The notes: generated from the letters alone by a model not told the origin. 64,000 nt of DNA from Sphingomonas sp. Root241 (GCF_001428865.1 NZ_LMIV01000001.1:1983997-2047996), one strand, 5' to 3'; numbered from the stretch's first letter, positions 7,942-17,634 are shown. Numbers and translations are program-made.

Positions 7942-8226
7942 TCAGGCCACAGCTTTAGCGGCGATCGCGCGTTCGACGGCCTCGCAACCTTCGACGCTCG
8001 CGACCGCAAGGTCCAGCGGGCGCCCGCCCAGCATTTCGTCATGGTTGTTCAGGAACGCCATCGCTTCATCGCGCCCGCCCAGCAGGCGCCACGCCAGCGT
8101 GGTTACGCGGCCCTGCCGCTCGGCGCTGTCGGCAGGCATGCGCGCGCTGGAAAATTTCTTGCGGAACGGCGTGGTCCTGCGTTCGGCAGTGGCGCCCTCC
8201 GGACTGGTAGCTGGCTCGTCACTCAT
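7942..8226 (-). CDS. MbcA/ParS/Xre antitoxin C-terminal domain protein (DUF2384), orphan
   Basis: A 94-residue protein. The first 35 residues are charged and probably disordered; residues ~40-92 match the DUF2384 toxin-binding domain of MbcA/ParS/Xre antitoxins: A-x-R-L-L-G-G-R-D-E-A-M-A-F-L, then LGGRPLDLAV-x-S-V-E-G-x-E-A-V. Such antitoxins normally neutralise a RES-domain toxin encoded next door and have an N-terminal DNA-binding helix-turn-helix. Here no RES gene is adjacent and there is no room for an HTH. ATG 8226 has AGAGGA nine bases upstream. It may bind a toxin encoded elsewhere or have taken another role. Confidence 0.65.
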   Translation of the reverse strand: MSDEPATSPEGATAERRTTPFRKKFSSARMPADSAERQGRVTTLAWRLLGGRDEAMAFLNNHDEMLGGRPLDLAVASVEGCEAVERAIAAKAVA

Positions 8227-8354
8227 CGGCGATTTCCTCTCGGATTATGAAGCGGCGCGAGGGGCCATTGGCCTGCTTGCCAGCGATCGAACTTATATGG
8301 GGAGCGACGGTGGCCGGCGAAACCCCGCCCTCCGCATCCGTGACGATCGAGGCC

Positions 8355-10247
8355 TCAGCCGAACAGCCGTTCGAGGCTTCGTTCCAGCATCAGCAGCTGC
8401 CAAAGCGTCCGCCCATGTTCGGCCCGCCCGGCCTTGTGGTCGGCAGCGAGCTTCTCGATCGCCGCGGGTTCGAACCAGCCGGTCCCGGTCAGCACCCGCG
8501 AGTGCGCCAGCGCCGCGGCCTCGTCGGCCAGCGCCTTGCGGAACCATGCGCTGATCGGCGTCACGAACCCCATTTTGGGCCGATAGAGAATATCCTTGGG
8601 CAGCCAGGGCTCGAGCGCCTTCTTCATCAGCCACTTGCCCTGCCCCGCCTTGATCCGCAGCGAGGGCGGCAGGGTCGCCGCGAACTCGACGAGCCGATAG
8701 TCGAGCAAGGGCTCGCGCGCCTCGAGACTCACCGCCATGCTGGTGCGGTCCACCTTGGTCAGGATATCACCGGGCAGCCAGTGCTGGATGTCGGCATATT
8801 GCGCACGGTCGAGCGCGTCGCGGGCCGGCGCCCGCCGCATCGCGTCGACATAACGCTGCTCGGCGGTGTGCCCGGCGAGCGTGTGCTTCGCGGCGCTGGT
8901 ATAGAGCCGGTCGCGCAGCACCGGGCTCGTGACGCCCACTGCTTTGGAATAAGCGAACTCGCCATTTTCGGCGAGGGCGAGCAGGGTGGTTTTCGCGCGA
9001 AACGCCCGCGGCGCCCAGTCGGCCTTGGGATAGAGCCGACCCAAGGTCCCGAAAACGCTCGTTCGAAACTTTTCGGGAAACAGCCCGCGCGCGCGCTCCT
9101 CGGCGGCGAAGAACTTGTAGCGGCGGTATCCGGCGAACGCCTCGTCCGCGCCGTCGCCCGACAGCGCCACGGTCACTGTCTCGCGCGCGAGTTCGCACAC
9201 CCGATAGGTCGGCAGCGCCGATGCGTCGGCGAAGGGCTCGTCAAATGCCGCTACCAGCGTGTCGATGAGCGCAAAGTCATCCGAGCCGACGGTTTTCGAG
9301 CGGTGTGCGGTCGCGAAGCGCTCCGAAATGCGTTTCGCATAATCGCTTTCGTCGTGCCCGGCCTCGTCGAACCCGATCGTGCAGGTCTTGACCGCCGCCT
9401 TGCTCGCCTCGGCCATCAAGGCGACCACCGCGCTGCTGTCGACGCCGCCCGAGAGGAACGCCCCCAGCGGTACGTCGGCGATCATCCGCGCGCGCACCGC
9501 CGCCCGCATCCGATCGATCAGCTCGGCTTCGAGATCGCGGGTCTTGCCCGTCGCGCGGTTGGAGAAATCCAGATCCCACCAGCGTACCGGCTGCGGCATG
9601 CGCTTGCCCCGCTGGAGCAGCAGGAAGTGCCCGGCGGGGAGCTTTTTCACGCCGACGAGCAGGGATGCGTCGTCGGGCACATAGCCGAGCCCCAGATAAT
9701 CCTCGACCGCGCGGAAGTCCGGCCGCCGACGAAACAGCGGATGTGCCAGCAATCCCTTGATTTCGGAGGCGAAAGCCACGCCGCCATCGGCGAGCTTCGT
9801 ATAGACGAGCGGCTTTACCCCGAACCGGTCGCGCGCGAGGAAAAGGCTTTGCTTCTCCGCATCATACAGCGCGAAGGCGAACATCCCGTTCAGCTTTTCG
9901 AGCATCCCCGGCCCCCAGGCCCGCCAGCCATGGAGCAGCACCTCGGTATCGCTCTCGGTCTGGAACCGCGCGCCCTTCGCCTCCAGCTCGGCGCGCACTT
10001 CCCGGAAATTGTAGATCTCGCCATTATAGGTGACGACCACGCTCTCGTCCGGCGTCGCCATGGGCTGGACGCCGCCTTCGAGATCGATGATCGACAGCCG
10101 CCGGTGCCCGAGCCCCACGCCCGGCGCGGTCCATACGCCCGCCCCGTCGGGCCCGCGATGCGCCAGCGCGTCGCGCATCGCTACGATGCGGGCGGGATCC
10201 ACGGGTTTCGCTATGGCGGGGTAATAGAGCCCCGCGATGCCGCACAT
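8355..10247 (-). CDS. XrtA-associated amidotransferase (asparagine synthase-like)
   Basis: A 630-residue glutamine-dependent asparagine synthase homologue. The N-terminal class II glutaminase has catalytic Cys2 (MCGIAGLYY) and HRGPDGAG; the synthetase half has the PP-loop SGGVDSS at 266-272. Enzymes of this subfamily are standard in exosortase A loci and are thought to amidate a sugar acid or amino-acid substituent of the exopolysaccharide. The gene is three bases after the exosortase stop and is the last of the ten-gene minus-strand run beginning at 20814. Cytosolic. The subfamily call rests on context and on the close resemblance; general asparagine synthase is the alternative. Confidence 0.88.
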   Translation of the reverse strand: MCGIAGLYYPAIAKPVDPARIVAMRDALAHRGPDGAGVWTAPGVGLGHRRLSIIDLEGGVQPMATPDESVVVTYNGEIYNFREVRAELEAKGARFQTESDTEVLLHGWRAWGPGMLEKLNGMFAFALYDAEKQSLFLARDRFGVKPLVYTKLADGGVAFASEIKGLLAHPLFRRRPDFRAVEDYLGLGYVPDDASLLVGVKKLPAGHFLLLQRGKRMPQPVRWWDLDFSNRATGKTRDLEAELIDRMRAAVRARMIADVPLGAFLSGGVDSSAVVALMAEASKAAVKTCTIGFDEAGHDESDYAKRISERFATAHRSKTVGSDDFALIDTLVAAFDEPFADASALPTYRVCELARETVTVALSGDGADEAFAGYRRYKFFAAEERARGLFPEKFRTSVFGTLGRLYPKADWAPRAFRAKTTLLALAENGEFAYSKAVGVTSPVLRDRLYTSAAKHTLAGHTAEQRYVDAMRRAPARDALDRAQYADIQHWLPGDILTKVDRTSMAVSLEAREPLLDYRLVEFAATLPPSLRIKAGQGKWLMKKALEPWLPKDILYRPKMGFVTPISAWFRKALADEAAALAHSRVLTGTGWFEPAAIEKLAADHKAGRAEHGRTLWQLLMLERSLERLFG

Positions 10248-10250
10248 CGT

Positions 10251-11786
10251 CTAGCGACCGGCCATGCGGTCGGCGAACGCGTCCACGGGGCCGAGCGCGC
10301 CGAGAAAGTCCTCGATCGCCGCCTGCGCGCCCTGGTCTGGCCCTTGCTCGGCCGACACCAGAACGGCCACCGCGGCCTGATTGCCCCCCAACAACTTGGT
10401 CTTCAACGTCTCGAACTTCACGCGTTTGTCGCTCCCGGTCAGCGTATCGCCGACGCGGTACCAACTAACCGTCGTACGTTCCACCCGCGCCGGCCCCGTC
10501 ATGCGCAGCGCGTAGCCGCCCGCCAGGTCCGGCAGGTCGGCGATGCGTACCCAGCGATCATTCTCGCGGATCGCGCCGATGCCGAAGCCGACCAGCTCCT
10601 TGCCTTCGTGCTGACTGGCATAGACCGCGACGGCAAGATCGATCGTCCTGCCGCGCCCGTCGGCATAATGACCGGTCAGGAAATGATCCGCACCCGGATA
10701 ATGAGGCGACCAGGGCGCGACCGTGCTCGGTCCAACGCGGTGCCAGCCGGCGACCTGCGGCAGTTCGACGTTCGCCGGCAGCGGCGTTGCGCGCGCGGCG
10801 ATCAGGCTCGACCAGCCTAGGAACAGGCTCACGACCGTCAGCGCCAGCAATGCCGTCACCGACGCCCCTGCGCGACCGATGACCGGCGCCTGCAGCCGCA
10901 TTGGATCGAACCACGCCGCATCGGGATCGCGATCGAACCATTTCCAGCCGATCGCCAGCACCGCCGCCATCACCGCCGCGAAGAACACCCAGCCATAGAC
11001 GATATGATCCATCCCCGTGGCCGCCTCGACCGAAGTCCACCACGCGGCATAGATCGTCCCGAACGCGCGCAGCCCGTTGGCGATCACCGGCACCACCAGC
11101 GCCATCGCAAGGAACGCCGCTCGGCGGGTCCACGAGACGTAGCAGACATTGGCGACGAGCACGCCGAACGCGACCATTGCGATCACGAACTTGGCACCCG
11201 AACACGCCTCAGCGACTTCGAAATATCCGTTCGAAGTCGTGATCAGCACTCCGTCGACGCTCGCCGGCACTCCGAGCAGATGGAGCAAAGGCATCACTTG
11301 TCCGACGGTGATGTCCTGCAGCGGCCCTTCGAGGAAATCGCCGAAGGGGACGAGGAAGGCCATGTACGCCAGCGGAAAGAGCAGCGCGCGGCTCACATTG
11401 GGGCCGAGCACGCTCACTGCGGTGCCCTGCAGCATCAGTACCAGCCCGGCATGACGGAACAATGCGACGCCGGCGGCATCGCCGAGCAGCCAGCCGAGCC
11501 CGCCCGCGCCGACCAGCGCCAGGCCAGGCCACCAGCCCTGCGGTCGCACCAAAGCAAGCTGGCTCCGCCGCTGCCAGATCAGCCAGGCGATCACGGGGGC
11601 AATGAACAGGCAATGCCCGAAGGTGGTATTGGTCCAGTAGATCGTCGCAAGGTCGATCGCATCGCGGCGGAACAGCAGCAAGAGCACCGCCCATGCCGCA
11701 GCGAGAATCGCCGCGTGCCGCTTCCAGCGTGCGTCGAAACGCGCTTCAGTCTGCGCGAAATCGCTTCGAGGCACCGCCACGGTCAT
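10251..11786 (-). CDS. xrtA: exosortase A fused to EpsI domain
   Basis: A 511-residue inner-membrane protein. The N-terminal ~290 residues are a multi-pass exosortase with the catalytic cysteine C195 in EACSGAKF, arginine R240 in ANGLRAFGT and H261 in GMDHIVYGW, the Cys/Arg/His set of the family. The rest (about 300-511) is a periplasmic EpsI-type domain, typical as a C-terminal fusion in this subtype. Exosortases act like sortases on proteins with a C-terminal PEP-CTERM signal and are linked to exopolysaccharide production. The start overlaps the glycosyltransferase stop by four bases (ATGA). No protein in this window ends with a PEP-CTERM signal, so substrates are elsewhere. Confidence 0.93.
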   Translation of the reverse strand: MTVAVPRSDFAQTEARFDARWKRHAAILAAAWAVLLLLFRRDAIDLATIYWTNTTFGHCLFIAPVIAWLIWQRRSQLALVRPQGWWPGLALVGAGGLGWLLGDAAGVALFRHAGLVLMLQGTAVSVLGPNVSRALLFPLAYMAFLVPFGDFLEGPLQDITVGQVMPLLHLLGVPASVDGVLITTSNGYFEVAEACSGAKFVIAMVAFGVLVANVCYVSWTRRAAFLAMALVVPVIANGLRAFGTIYAAWWTSVEAATGMDHIVYGWVFFAAVMAAVLAIGWKWFDRDPDAAWFDPMRLQAPVIGRAGASVTALLALTVVSLFLGWSSLIAARATPLPANVELPQVAGWHRVGPSTVAPWSPHYPGADHFLTGHYADGRGRTIDLAVAVYASQHEGKELVGFGIGAIRENDRWVRIADLPDLAGGYALRMTGPARVERTTVSWYRVGDTLTGSDKRVKFETLKTKLLGGNQAAVAVLVSAEQGPDQGAQAAIEDFLGALGPVDAFADRMAGR

Positions 11787-12982
11787 GCGGCCTCTCCGAG
11801 GCGTGCCGGCAGGCGGATGAGATCATCGAGCGGCGCCAGCCGCGCATCCCAGCCATAGCGCGCCATCACCCGCGCGCGCGCATCCATGCCCAGTTCCGCG
11901 GCGCATTTCCGGTCGGACAGCAGCAGCGTCACAGCTTCGACCATATCCGCCGCCGTGGCGCCGACCGCGATCGTTCCGCCGTGATCGATCCCTTCCGCCG
12001 CCGCCGTCGAGGCGGCAACGGCGCGGCCCATCGCCATTGCCTCGAGCACCTTGTTCTGAATTCCACGCGCCAGCTTGAGCGGTGCCACCACCACGGCCGC
12101 GGCCGCGAGCCAGCCGCGGACGTCCTCGACTTCACCGGTCACGATCACGTCGCCGCGCTTCGCCAGTGCCTTCACCGCCTCGGCGGGGTTACGGCCGACG
12201 ATCGCGAAACGTGCATCGGGACGGGTCACACGCACCCGCGGCAAGATGTCTTCGACGAACCAGGTCACTGCCTCGATATTCGGCCGATAGTCCATCTGGC
12301 CGGTGAAGACGATCAACGCCGGCCCCGCATCCACGTGCGCGAAATCCGCGGCCGGATCGAAATGCGCGGTGTCGATGCCGTTCTCGATCGCCTGCACGCG
12401 CTCGGCACCCGTGGATTGCCGAAACAGGCTCGCTTCGGCCTCGCTCACGAACAGACTCGCATCGGCGCGTGCCGCGACAATGCCTTCGTGCGCCATCAGC
12501 AGCCGCGCCTCGCGCGCCAGCATCCAGCGCATCGGGCCTCTCGCCGCCTCGGCATAGGCAGCGAACTTCGCCGAATCCATGTCGACGAAATCCATGATCA
12601 CGCGGGCGCAAGGTTCAGCTGGCAGATACTGCGCCATCTGGCTCGAGAAGACGAAGATCGTCTCCACGTCCTCGCGCGCCAGCACGTCCGCCACCGCCCG
12701 GCGCATCGCCGCATCGTCGAACGCAGCAAGCGACAAAGGTCGCCCCGACACCAGCGCCTGCACGCCCGCCACGGCCTGCGACTTCCTCCGTCGTACGATC
12801 ACGCGGCGGGCGGTGAATTCGGCCAGCTCCGGGCGGTTCATATCGCGCGGATCGTCGGCAAAGGCGGCCAGATGCACACTCCGGTGCTTCGCCAAATGCC
12901 GGAGCATGTGGAAGCTGCGGATCTTGTCGCCGCGATCAGGCGGATACGGCACGCGGTGCGCGAGGAAGAGCACGTCCCCCAT
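11783..12982 (-). CDS. XrtA-locus glycosyltransferase (group 1, GT-B)
   Basis: A 399-residue glycosyltransferase that begins VLFLAHRVPYPPDRGDKIRS, the N-terminal signature of the PEP-CTERM/XrtA system family TIGR03087. The C-terminal half has GT4-like features: VFTGQMDYRPNIEAV, ARFAIVGRNP, and the donor-site run LKLARGIQNKVLEAMAMGRAV. It likely adds a sugar to the lipid-linked repeat unit of the exopolysaccharide at the cytosolic face. Start ATG 12982 overlaps the FemAB stop (TGATG); a longer frame upstream runs into that gene and is spurious. Confidence 0.9.
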   Translation of the reverse strand: MGDVLFLAHRVPYPPDRGDKIRSFHMLRHLAKHRSVHLAAFADDPRDMNRPELAEFTARRVIVRRRKSQAVAGVQALVSGRPLSLAAFDDAAMRRAVADVLAREDVETIFVFSSQMAQYLPAEPCARVIMDFVDMDSAKFAAYAEAARGPMRWMLAREARLLMAHEGIVAARADASLFVSEAEASLFRQSTGAERVQAIENGIDTAHFDPAADFAHVDAGPALIVFTGQMDYRPNIEAVTWFVEDILPRVRVTRPDARFAIVGRNPAEAVKALAKRGDVIVTGEVEDVRGWLAAAAVVVAPLKLARGIQNKVLEAMAMGRAVAASTAAAEGIDHGGTIAVGATAADMVEAVTLLLSDRKCAAELGMDARARVMARYGWDARLAPLDDLIRLPARLGEAA

Positions 12983-14046
12983 CAGCCGAGCCCCTGCGCG
13001 ATCCACGGACCGATGCGGTTGGCGGCCCAGAGCGGCAACTGCTTCCACAATTTGACCTGAAGGCTGTACTTGGGATCGAGCGGATTCACTTTCCGGGGCG
13101 CCGCACCGTCGGCTGCGCGGGAAAAATAGCTCAGCGGCTCCGGCTCGAAGCCCCAGTTCTTCTTGAACGCCGCGGCGCCCGTACCCGCTTTGGACCGCCC
13201 GAAATCGAAGCGCGTGCAGCCGCGCTCGCGGGCATGCCGCATCAGCCCGAAATACATCGCATCGTTGGCGCGCAGCGCCCGTGCCGCATCGCCGCCTCCG
13301 CCCCAATAGGGATAGACGACGCCCTTCCAGTAAAGGCTCAGCACGCTCGAAACCGCCACGCCGTGGTGGCGCACCGTCAGCACATCCGCCGCCTCGCCGA
13401 ATTCGTTCAGCACTTCGGAGAACAGCGTCCGCGGAAACACCGGCGTGCCGAGATTGCGCACCGATTCCGCATAGAGCGCATAGTGCGTCGCCGCGTCGTC
13501 CCCCGCGACGATCTCCAGCTCGTTGCCGAACGACCGCCGCACCTCGGCGCGCTGCTTTCGGGGGATCGCGAGCAACTCAGCCTCGTCGTTCCCCGCGAGA
13601 TCGCGCACGAAGCCGAGATAGGTGGTGTGGTCGACATGCCAGTCCGGCCCGGGCAGCGCCCCGCCGCGCAGTTCGACGCTTGGGCAGCTCAACCGTTCGG
13701 CGAGCGCCCAGGCCGTCTCCGCCAGTTCGCGCACTGCTGCCGCATTGTCGGCGAGCACGCCTCCGCCGACTCCAAACCCCGCCGAGACCAATGCCCGCCC
13801 GAACAAGGGCGAGTGCATCTCGGTCAGCGGCAGCACTCCAGCGATGTCGCCATTGCCGCGCTCCGCAACGAGATAATGGCTCTTCTGCCGGCATCCGCGC
13901 GCCACTGCCACGCTCCATGCGGGCAGATGGAACGGCGTAGCTTCTGGATGGTCGTGCACCCAGGCGCTGAGCCGCGCACGCTCGCCCGTATCGCCCAGAT
14001 CGGCGACGCGCAGGCCCAGCGGGCGGGTCAGCAGCGGCGCGTTCAT
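12982..14046 (-). CDS. FemAB family XrtA/PEP-CTERM-associated protein
   Basis: A 354-residue GNAT-fold protein of the FemAB type. The diagnostic C-terminal segment is present: FDFGRSKAGTGAAAFKKNWGFEPEPL. FemAB proteins transfer amino acids from aminoacyl-tRNA to cell-wall precursors; the exosortase-locus branch is presumed to decorate the polysaccharide with an amino acid, which is unproved. Start ATG at 14046 overlaps the deacetylase stop (ATGA), and 16 further upstream codons in frame belong to that gene. Cytosolic; no signal peptide. Confidence 0.88.
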   Translation of the reverse strand: MNAPLLTRPLGLRVADLGDTGERARLSAWVHDHPEATPFHLPAWSVAVARGCRQKSHYLVAERGNGDIAGVLPLTEMHSPLFGRALVSAGFGVGGGVLADNAAAVRELAETAWALAERLSCPSVELRGGALPGPDWHVDHTTYLGFVRDLAGNDEAELLAIPRKQRAEVRRSFGNELEIVAGDDAATHYALYAESVRNLGTPVFPRTLFSEVLNEFGEAADVLTVRHHGVAVSSVLSLYWKGVVYPYWGGGGDAARALRANDAMYFGLMRHARERGCTRFDFGRSKAGTGAAAFKKNWGFEPEPLSYFSRAADGAAPRKVNPLDPKYSLQVKLWKQLPLWAANRIGPWIAQGLG

Positions 14047-14885
14047 TGCAGCCGCTCCGCTTCGCGCGTGGCAATCGCGTCCATTCGCCCCCACGCATGG
14101 GTGGCGATCAGACGCTCGAGCTTGCCCGCCATCGCGCCGAGCCGGGCATAATGCCGCAGCCGCGACTTGAGCGGCGCATTGGCGACGCGCGGTTGACCCG
14201 GATCGACTTCCCAGGGGTGGAAATAAAAGACTGCGGGCGTGTTTGCCGCGTTGGCGGTGCGCACCGCTCGGTCGGTCACGCCATTGGGCAGCAGCCGGAA
14301 GAACCCACCCCCCGCGGTGATCTCGCGTCCCGCAAACCGTGCGATGGTGATCGGCAGTTCGATCAACTCGGCGCCGGCGACCGGCCGGAACGCACTACGC
14401 GGCGCTTCGTGCCAGCCATAATGGTCGTGCCGGATCGGCGCGATGCTCGACGAATAACGATAGCCCGCCTCGGCCAGCTCGGCATGCGCCCAGGGCGTCC
14501 GGAGGTCGATCGAGAAGCTGGGCGCCCGATAGCCGGTCACCTTGGTGCCGCTTGCGTCCTCCAGCGCCGCCCGGGCATCGGCCAGATCCTTGCGAAACTG
14601 CTTCGGCGCCATCGTGAACACGCGCTGATGCGCCCAGCCGTGGCTGGCGACTTCGTGCCCTGCCTCGGCGATGCGGCGGATCAGCGCGGGATAGCGTTTC
14701 GCCACCCAGCCGAGCGTGAAGAAGGTGGCGTGCACGCCGGCCGCACCGAACAATGCGAGCACCCGATCGGTGTTCGCCTCGACGCGATGTTCGAGCCCGT
14801 CCCAGTCGTCCCGGGCGATCGTCTTTTCGAACGCCCCAACCTGAAACCAGTCCTCGACATCTACCGAGAGGCCGTTGACGACCAT
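14043..14885 (-). CDS. XrtA-associated polysaccharide deacetylase (CE4, DUF3473)
   Basis: A 280-residue NodB-homology deacetylase. Metal-binding and catalytic motifs: SVDVEDWF (residues 7-14), SHGWAH with H82 and H86, and GYRAPSFSI; the C-terminal FYFHPWEVDPGQPR is typical of the DUF3473 tail in the exosortase-linked family (TIGR03006). It probably removes acetyl groups from amino sugars of the exopolysaccharide. No signal peptide is visible, so it would act in the cytosol or at the membrane. Four bases after the ATPase gene and overlapping the FemAB gene. Confidence 0.9.
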   Translation of the reverse strand: MVVNGLSVDVEDWFQVGAFEKTIARDDWDGLEHRVEANTDRVLALFGAAGVHATFFTLGWVAKRYPALIRRIAEAGHEVASHGWAHQRVFTMAPKQFRKDLADARAALEDASGTKVTGYRAPSFSIDLRTPWAHAELAEAGYRYSSSIAPIRHDHYGWHEAPRSAFRPVAGAELIELPITIARFAGREITAGGGFFRLLPNGVTDRAVRTANAANTPAVFYFHPWEVDPGQPRVANAPLKSRLRHYARLGAMAGKLERLIATHAWGRMDAIATREAERLQ

Positions 14886-14889
14886 GTGG

Positions 14890-16017
14890 TCAGGCCGCGT
14901 GCCCGCGCAGGCTCGACAAGTCCGGACGGCGATCGCTGTCGCCGCTCTCGACCCAGTCGACTAGCAAGGTCAGCACCCGGCGCAGCGCCGCATCCTGCTC
15001 CTGGAGCTGCTTCTCGAGCTCGGCGATCCGGCGATCGAGCGGTGCTTCGGCGACGGGCGCGGGCGTCTCGACAACGGTTTCGGCACGCAGCGGCCGCGCC
15101 TCGACAGGCTCCGACGGCGTCGGCGTGCCCATCGCCATCGGCGCGATGTCGCGCAGCTCGAGCGGCTCGACCGGCACATGGTTGCGGGCAGGTGCGACGC
15201 GTGCCGGGGCATCATTGTCGAGATCGTCGATCACTGCCGCCAGCTCGGCCGCGCCGAACGTATCGAGCTGCTCGATCGCGCCGAACAGCATCACCCGACC
15301 GGCGAGCTGGTTCACCCGGCGCGGGATGCCGCCCGACCAGCGGTGGATCGCCATCAGCGCATCGTTGGTGAAGCGTGGCTTGCCCCGCCAGCCGACACAC
15401 GACAGGCGATGCAGCAGATAGGGCTCGACTTCATCGGCATCCATCGGCGCGAGATGGTGCATCGCGATCACGCGCTGGCGCAATTGCTCGAGCTTGCCGT
15501 CGTGCAGCGTCAGCCGGAATTCGGGCTGGCCGAGCAGGAAGATCTGGAGCAGCGCATAGCCGCCGGCCTGGAAATTGGAGAGCATGCGCAGCTCCTCCAG
15601 GCTCTCCGCCGGAAGCGCCTGCGCTTCGTCGATGATCAGCAAGGTGCGGCGACCATCACGCGCCACCGCATGCAGGCCATGCTCGATCGCGGCCAGCATC
15701 GCCGACTTGCTCGCGCCGTTCGCGTCGATCTCTAGCCCTGCGCAGACGGTCTGGAGCAAATCCTCCGGACGCAGCTGGGTCGAGACGATCTTGATGACGT
15801 TGAGCCGCTCTTCGTCAATCTCGCCGAGCAGATGGCCCATCAGCGTGGTCTTGCCCACGCCAGGATCGCCGGTGATCACCACGAAGCCCTCGCCCTGGCT
15901 CAGCCCATAGCCGAGATAGGCCATCGCCTTGCGATGCGTCGCGGTGTCGAACCAGAAGCGCGGGTCCGGCGTGAGCTGGAACGGCCTGCCGCTCAGTCCA
16001 TAATGATCGTCGTACAT
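14890..16017 (-). CDS. XrtA-associated AAA ATPase (ExeA-like)
   Basis: A 375-residue ATPase. Walker A GDPGVGKTT at 50-58, Walker B TLLIIDEAQ, and the ExeA-like opening YGLSGRPFQLTPDPRFWFDT; the C-terminus (from ~275) is Ala/Pro/Glu rich and ends in a short coiled coil around LDRRIAELEKQLQEQDAALRR. It matches the exosortase-locus ATPase family TIGR03015. Role is unproved; GspA/ExeA relatives use ATP to help build envelope complexes. It lies 15 bases after the outer-membrane protein gene and 4 before the deacetylase. Confidence 0.88.
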   Translation of the reverse strand: MYDDHYGLSGRPFQLTPDPRFWFDTATHRKAMAYLGYGLSQGEGFVVITGDPGVGKTTLMGHLLGEIDEERLNVIKIVSTQLRPEDLLQTVCAGLEIDANGASKSAMLAAIEHGLHAVARDGRRTLLIIDEAQALPAESLEELRMLSNFQAGGYALLQIFLLGQPEFRLTLHDGKLEQLRQRVIAMHHLAPMDADEVEPYLLHRLSCVGWRGKPRFTNDALMAIHRWSGGIPRRVNQLAGRVMLFGAIEQLDTFGAAELAAVIDDLDNDAPARVAPARNHVPVEPLELRDIAPMAMGTPTPSEPVEARPLRAETVVETPAPVAEAPLDRRIAELEKQLQEQDAALRRVLTLLVDWVESGDSDRRPDLSSLRGHAA

Positions 16018-16032
16018 CTGCGTGCCTCGGTC

Positions 16033-17634
16033 CTAGAATCCGTAGCGGAGCCCCACCAACGCCTGCGCCTGGGCAGTCGCGTTGGAGTCGCCTTCCCTGT
16101 CGAAACCGAACAGCCCGAGCGACGCAGTCGCCCCGAGCGGTCCGAACATGTGCGTGTAAGCGGTGTTCGCGCCGTAGCCCAAAATGCCCTGGGCTCCAGC
16201 GAGATCGCTGTTGTAATAGCTGCCGAACACGCTCGTGCTGATCGAGCCGTTGCGGCCGACATCGCCCGAGGCGAAGAGCTGCGCGTAGATGCTCTCGTCC
16301 GACGTGCCGTCGATGCTCACGCCGCCCACGCTCTGCGGCGTCAGGAAGGTGCGCCGCGCATAGCCGCCGCCCACGCCGATCCGCGTGCTGCCGCGGTTGA
16401 GCACCGCGACGCCGGTCACGCCGCGCGAGCGATATGCCGAAGTGACGGTCGATGCGAACACCTGGTTGAGGCAGCCGCCTGCCGCAGCACCCGTGGTACC
16501 GAAGATGCAGCCGCTGAACTGGTTGCCGAACGGATCGGTGGTGTTGACGAAGCTGGTCGGCAGCCGCGTGAGCGAGCCGTTGAGCTGCTGCCCGAAAGTC
16601 TCGACGCTGTCGTAGACGCCGATCTGCACGCCGCTGCCCGGACCGATCTGGTAACTGGCCGAGCCGGTATAGCTCATCGAGCCGTAGCGCCGGCCCACAC
16701 GCGCCTCGAGGAAGGTGCGGCGGCTGGGGCGCCAGATCACGCCTGCATCCCAGAAGGTGCCGTCGAAATTATAGGCGATCCGGCGCGGCGAGGACGGATC
16801 GGTGACGAAGCGGCCATTGCCGTCGATCACCGGCAGGCCGCCGCTCAACAGCGCGTCGCGCTGGCTGACTTCGATCTTCTCATAGCCGACGCCGGCCGCG
16901 AGCGCGACGCCGCGGCCGACCGGGAGCACCACGTCGCCGCGCGCGAACTTGCCCTCGAAACGCTGGTCGAGCTGTCCGGCATCCTCGCGAGTGAACGAAC
17001 CGCTCGCGGTGACGCCCACCGGCAGACCGTTGCCCGATTTCACGCCGACGCTGGCGGTCGCGACATGAACCTTGGAATCATTGTAGCGATCGAGCGGCAG
17101 TGATCCTGCCGGAACGCCGGTGCCGGCATTGGGCGTCTCGACCTTGGTGTAGCCGAAACGATAGGCGGCATTGGCGAACACCTTGCCGACATGCGTGGCG
17201 AGGCTCGGCCCGACATAGGCGGAATAGACCTGACTGCTGTTGCGGACATTACCCTGCGCAGTGCCCAGGGCGTCCCCTCTGATGTCGGAACGGCCGCGCG
17301 TCGCGATGGCGCCGCCTTCCATTGTCAGCTCGGGCGTGATCTTCGCACGCGCCTGGACAAGGCCGCTGTGCATCGAATCGTCCGCGAGATCCTTGTCGTA
17401 CGAGAAGCGGTGTTCGTACTGGTAGCTGACCTGCACTTCGACGCGGCGGGTGGTCACCTGCGCATCGATCCCCGCGCCGACCGTCGAATAGGTCAGCACA
17501 TCGCCGCCATTGCTCAGATCGGAAACGAGCACCTGGCTCGCCTCGATATAAGGTGAAACCCGCGTGCGCTGGGCAGTGGCCGGCGAGGTCGCGCAGACGA
17601 GCGCGACCATGGCGGCGATGATAAGCCGGGTCAC
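16033..17634 (-). CDS. XrtA-system outer-membrane beta-barrel protein
   Basis: A 533-residue exported protein. A signal peptide ends at about ATSPATAQ; alternating aromatic/hydrophobic strands follow throughout and the protein ends in ALVGLRYGF, a terminal phenylalanine as used by BAM-folded barrels. It fits the PEP-CTERM system-associated outer-membrane family TIGR03016. It could be the outer-membrane channel or an assembly factor for the polysaccharide made here. Its ATG overlaps the kinase stop by four bases. Confidence 0.85.
   Translation of the reverse strand: MTRLIIAAMVALVCATSPATAQRTRVSPYIEASQVLVSDLSNGGDVLTYSTVGAGIDAQVTTRRVEVQVSYQYEHRFSYDKDLADDSMHSGLVQARAKITPELTMEGGAIATRGRSDIRGDALGTAQGNVRNSSQVYSAYVGPSLATHVGKVFANAAYRFGYTKVETPNAGTGVPAGSLPLDRYNDSKVHVATASVGVKSGNGLPVGVTASGSFTREDAGQLDQRFEGKFARGDVVLPVGRGVALAAGVGYEKIEVSQRDALLSGGLPVIDGNGRFVTDPSSPRRIAYNFDGTFWDAGVIWRPSRRTFLEARVGRRYGSMSYTGSASYQIGPGSGVQIGVYDSVETFGQQLNGSLTRLPTSFVNTTDPFGNQFSGCIFGTTGAAAGGCLNQVFASTVTSAYRSRGVTGVAVLNRGSTRIGVGGGYARRTFLTPQSVGGVSIDGTSDESIYAQLFASGDVGRNGSISTSVFGSYYNSDLAGAQGILGYGANTAYTHMFGPLGATASLGLFGFDREGDSNATAQAQALVGLRYGF

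Noticed and set aside
8247-10820. 857-codon plus-strand open frame
   Set aside because: Antisense to the amidotransferase and exosortase genes; Arg/His/Ala/Gly-rich product with no domain, a usual artefact of GC-rich third positions.
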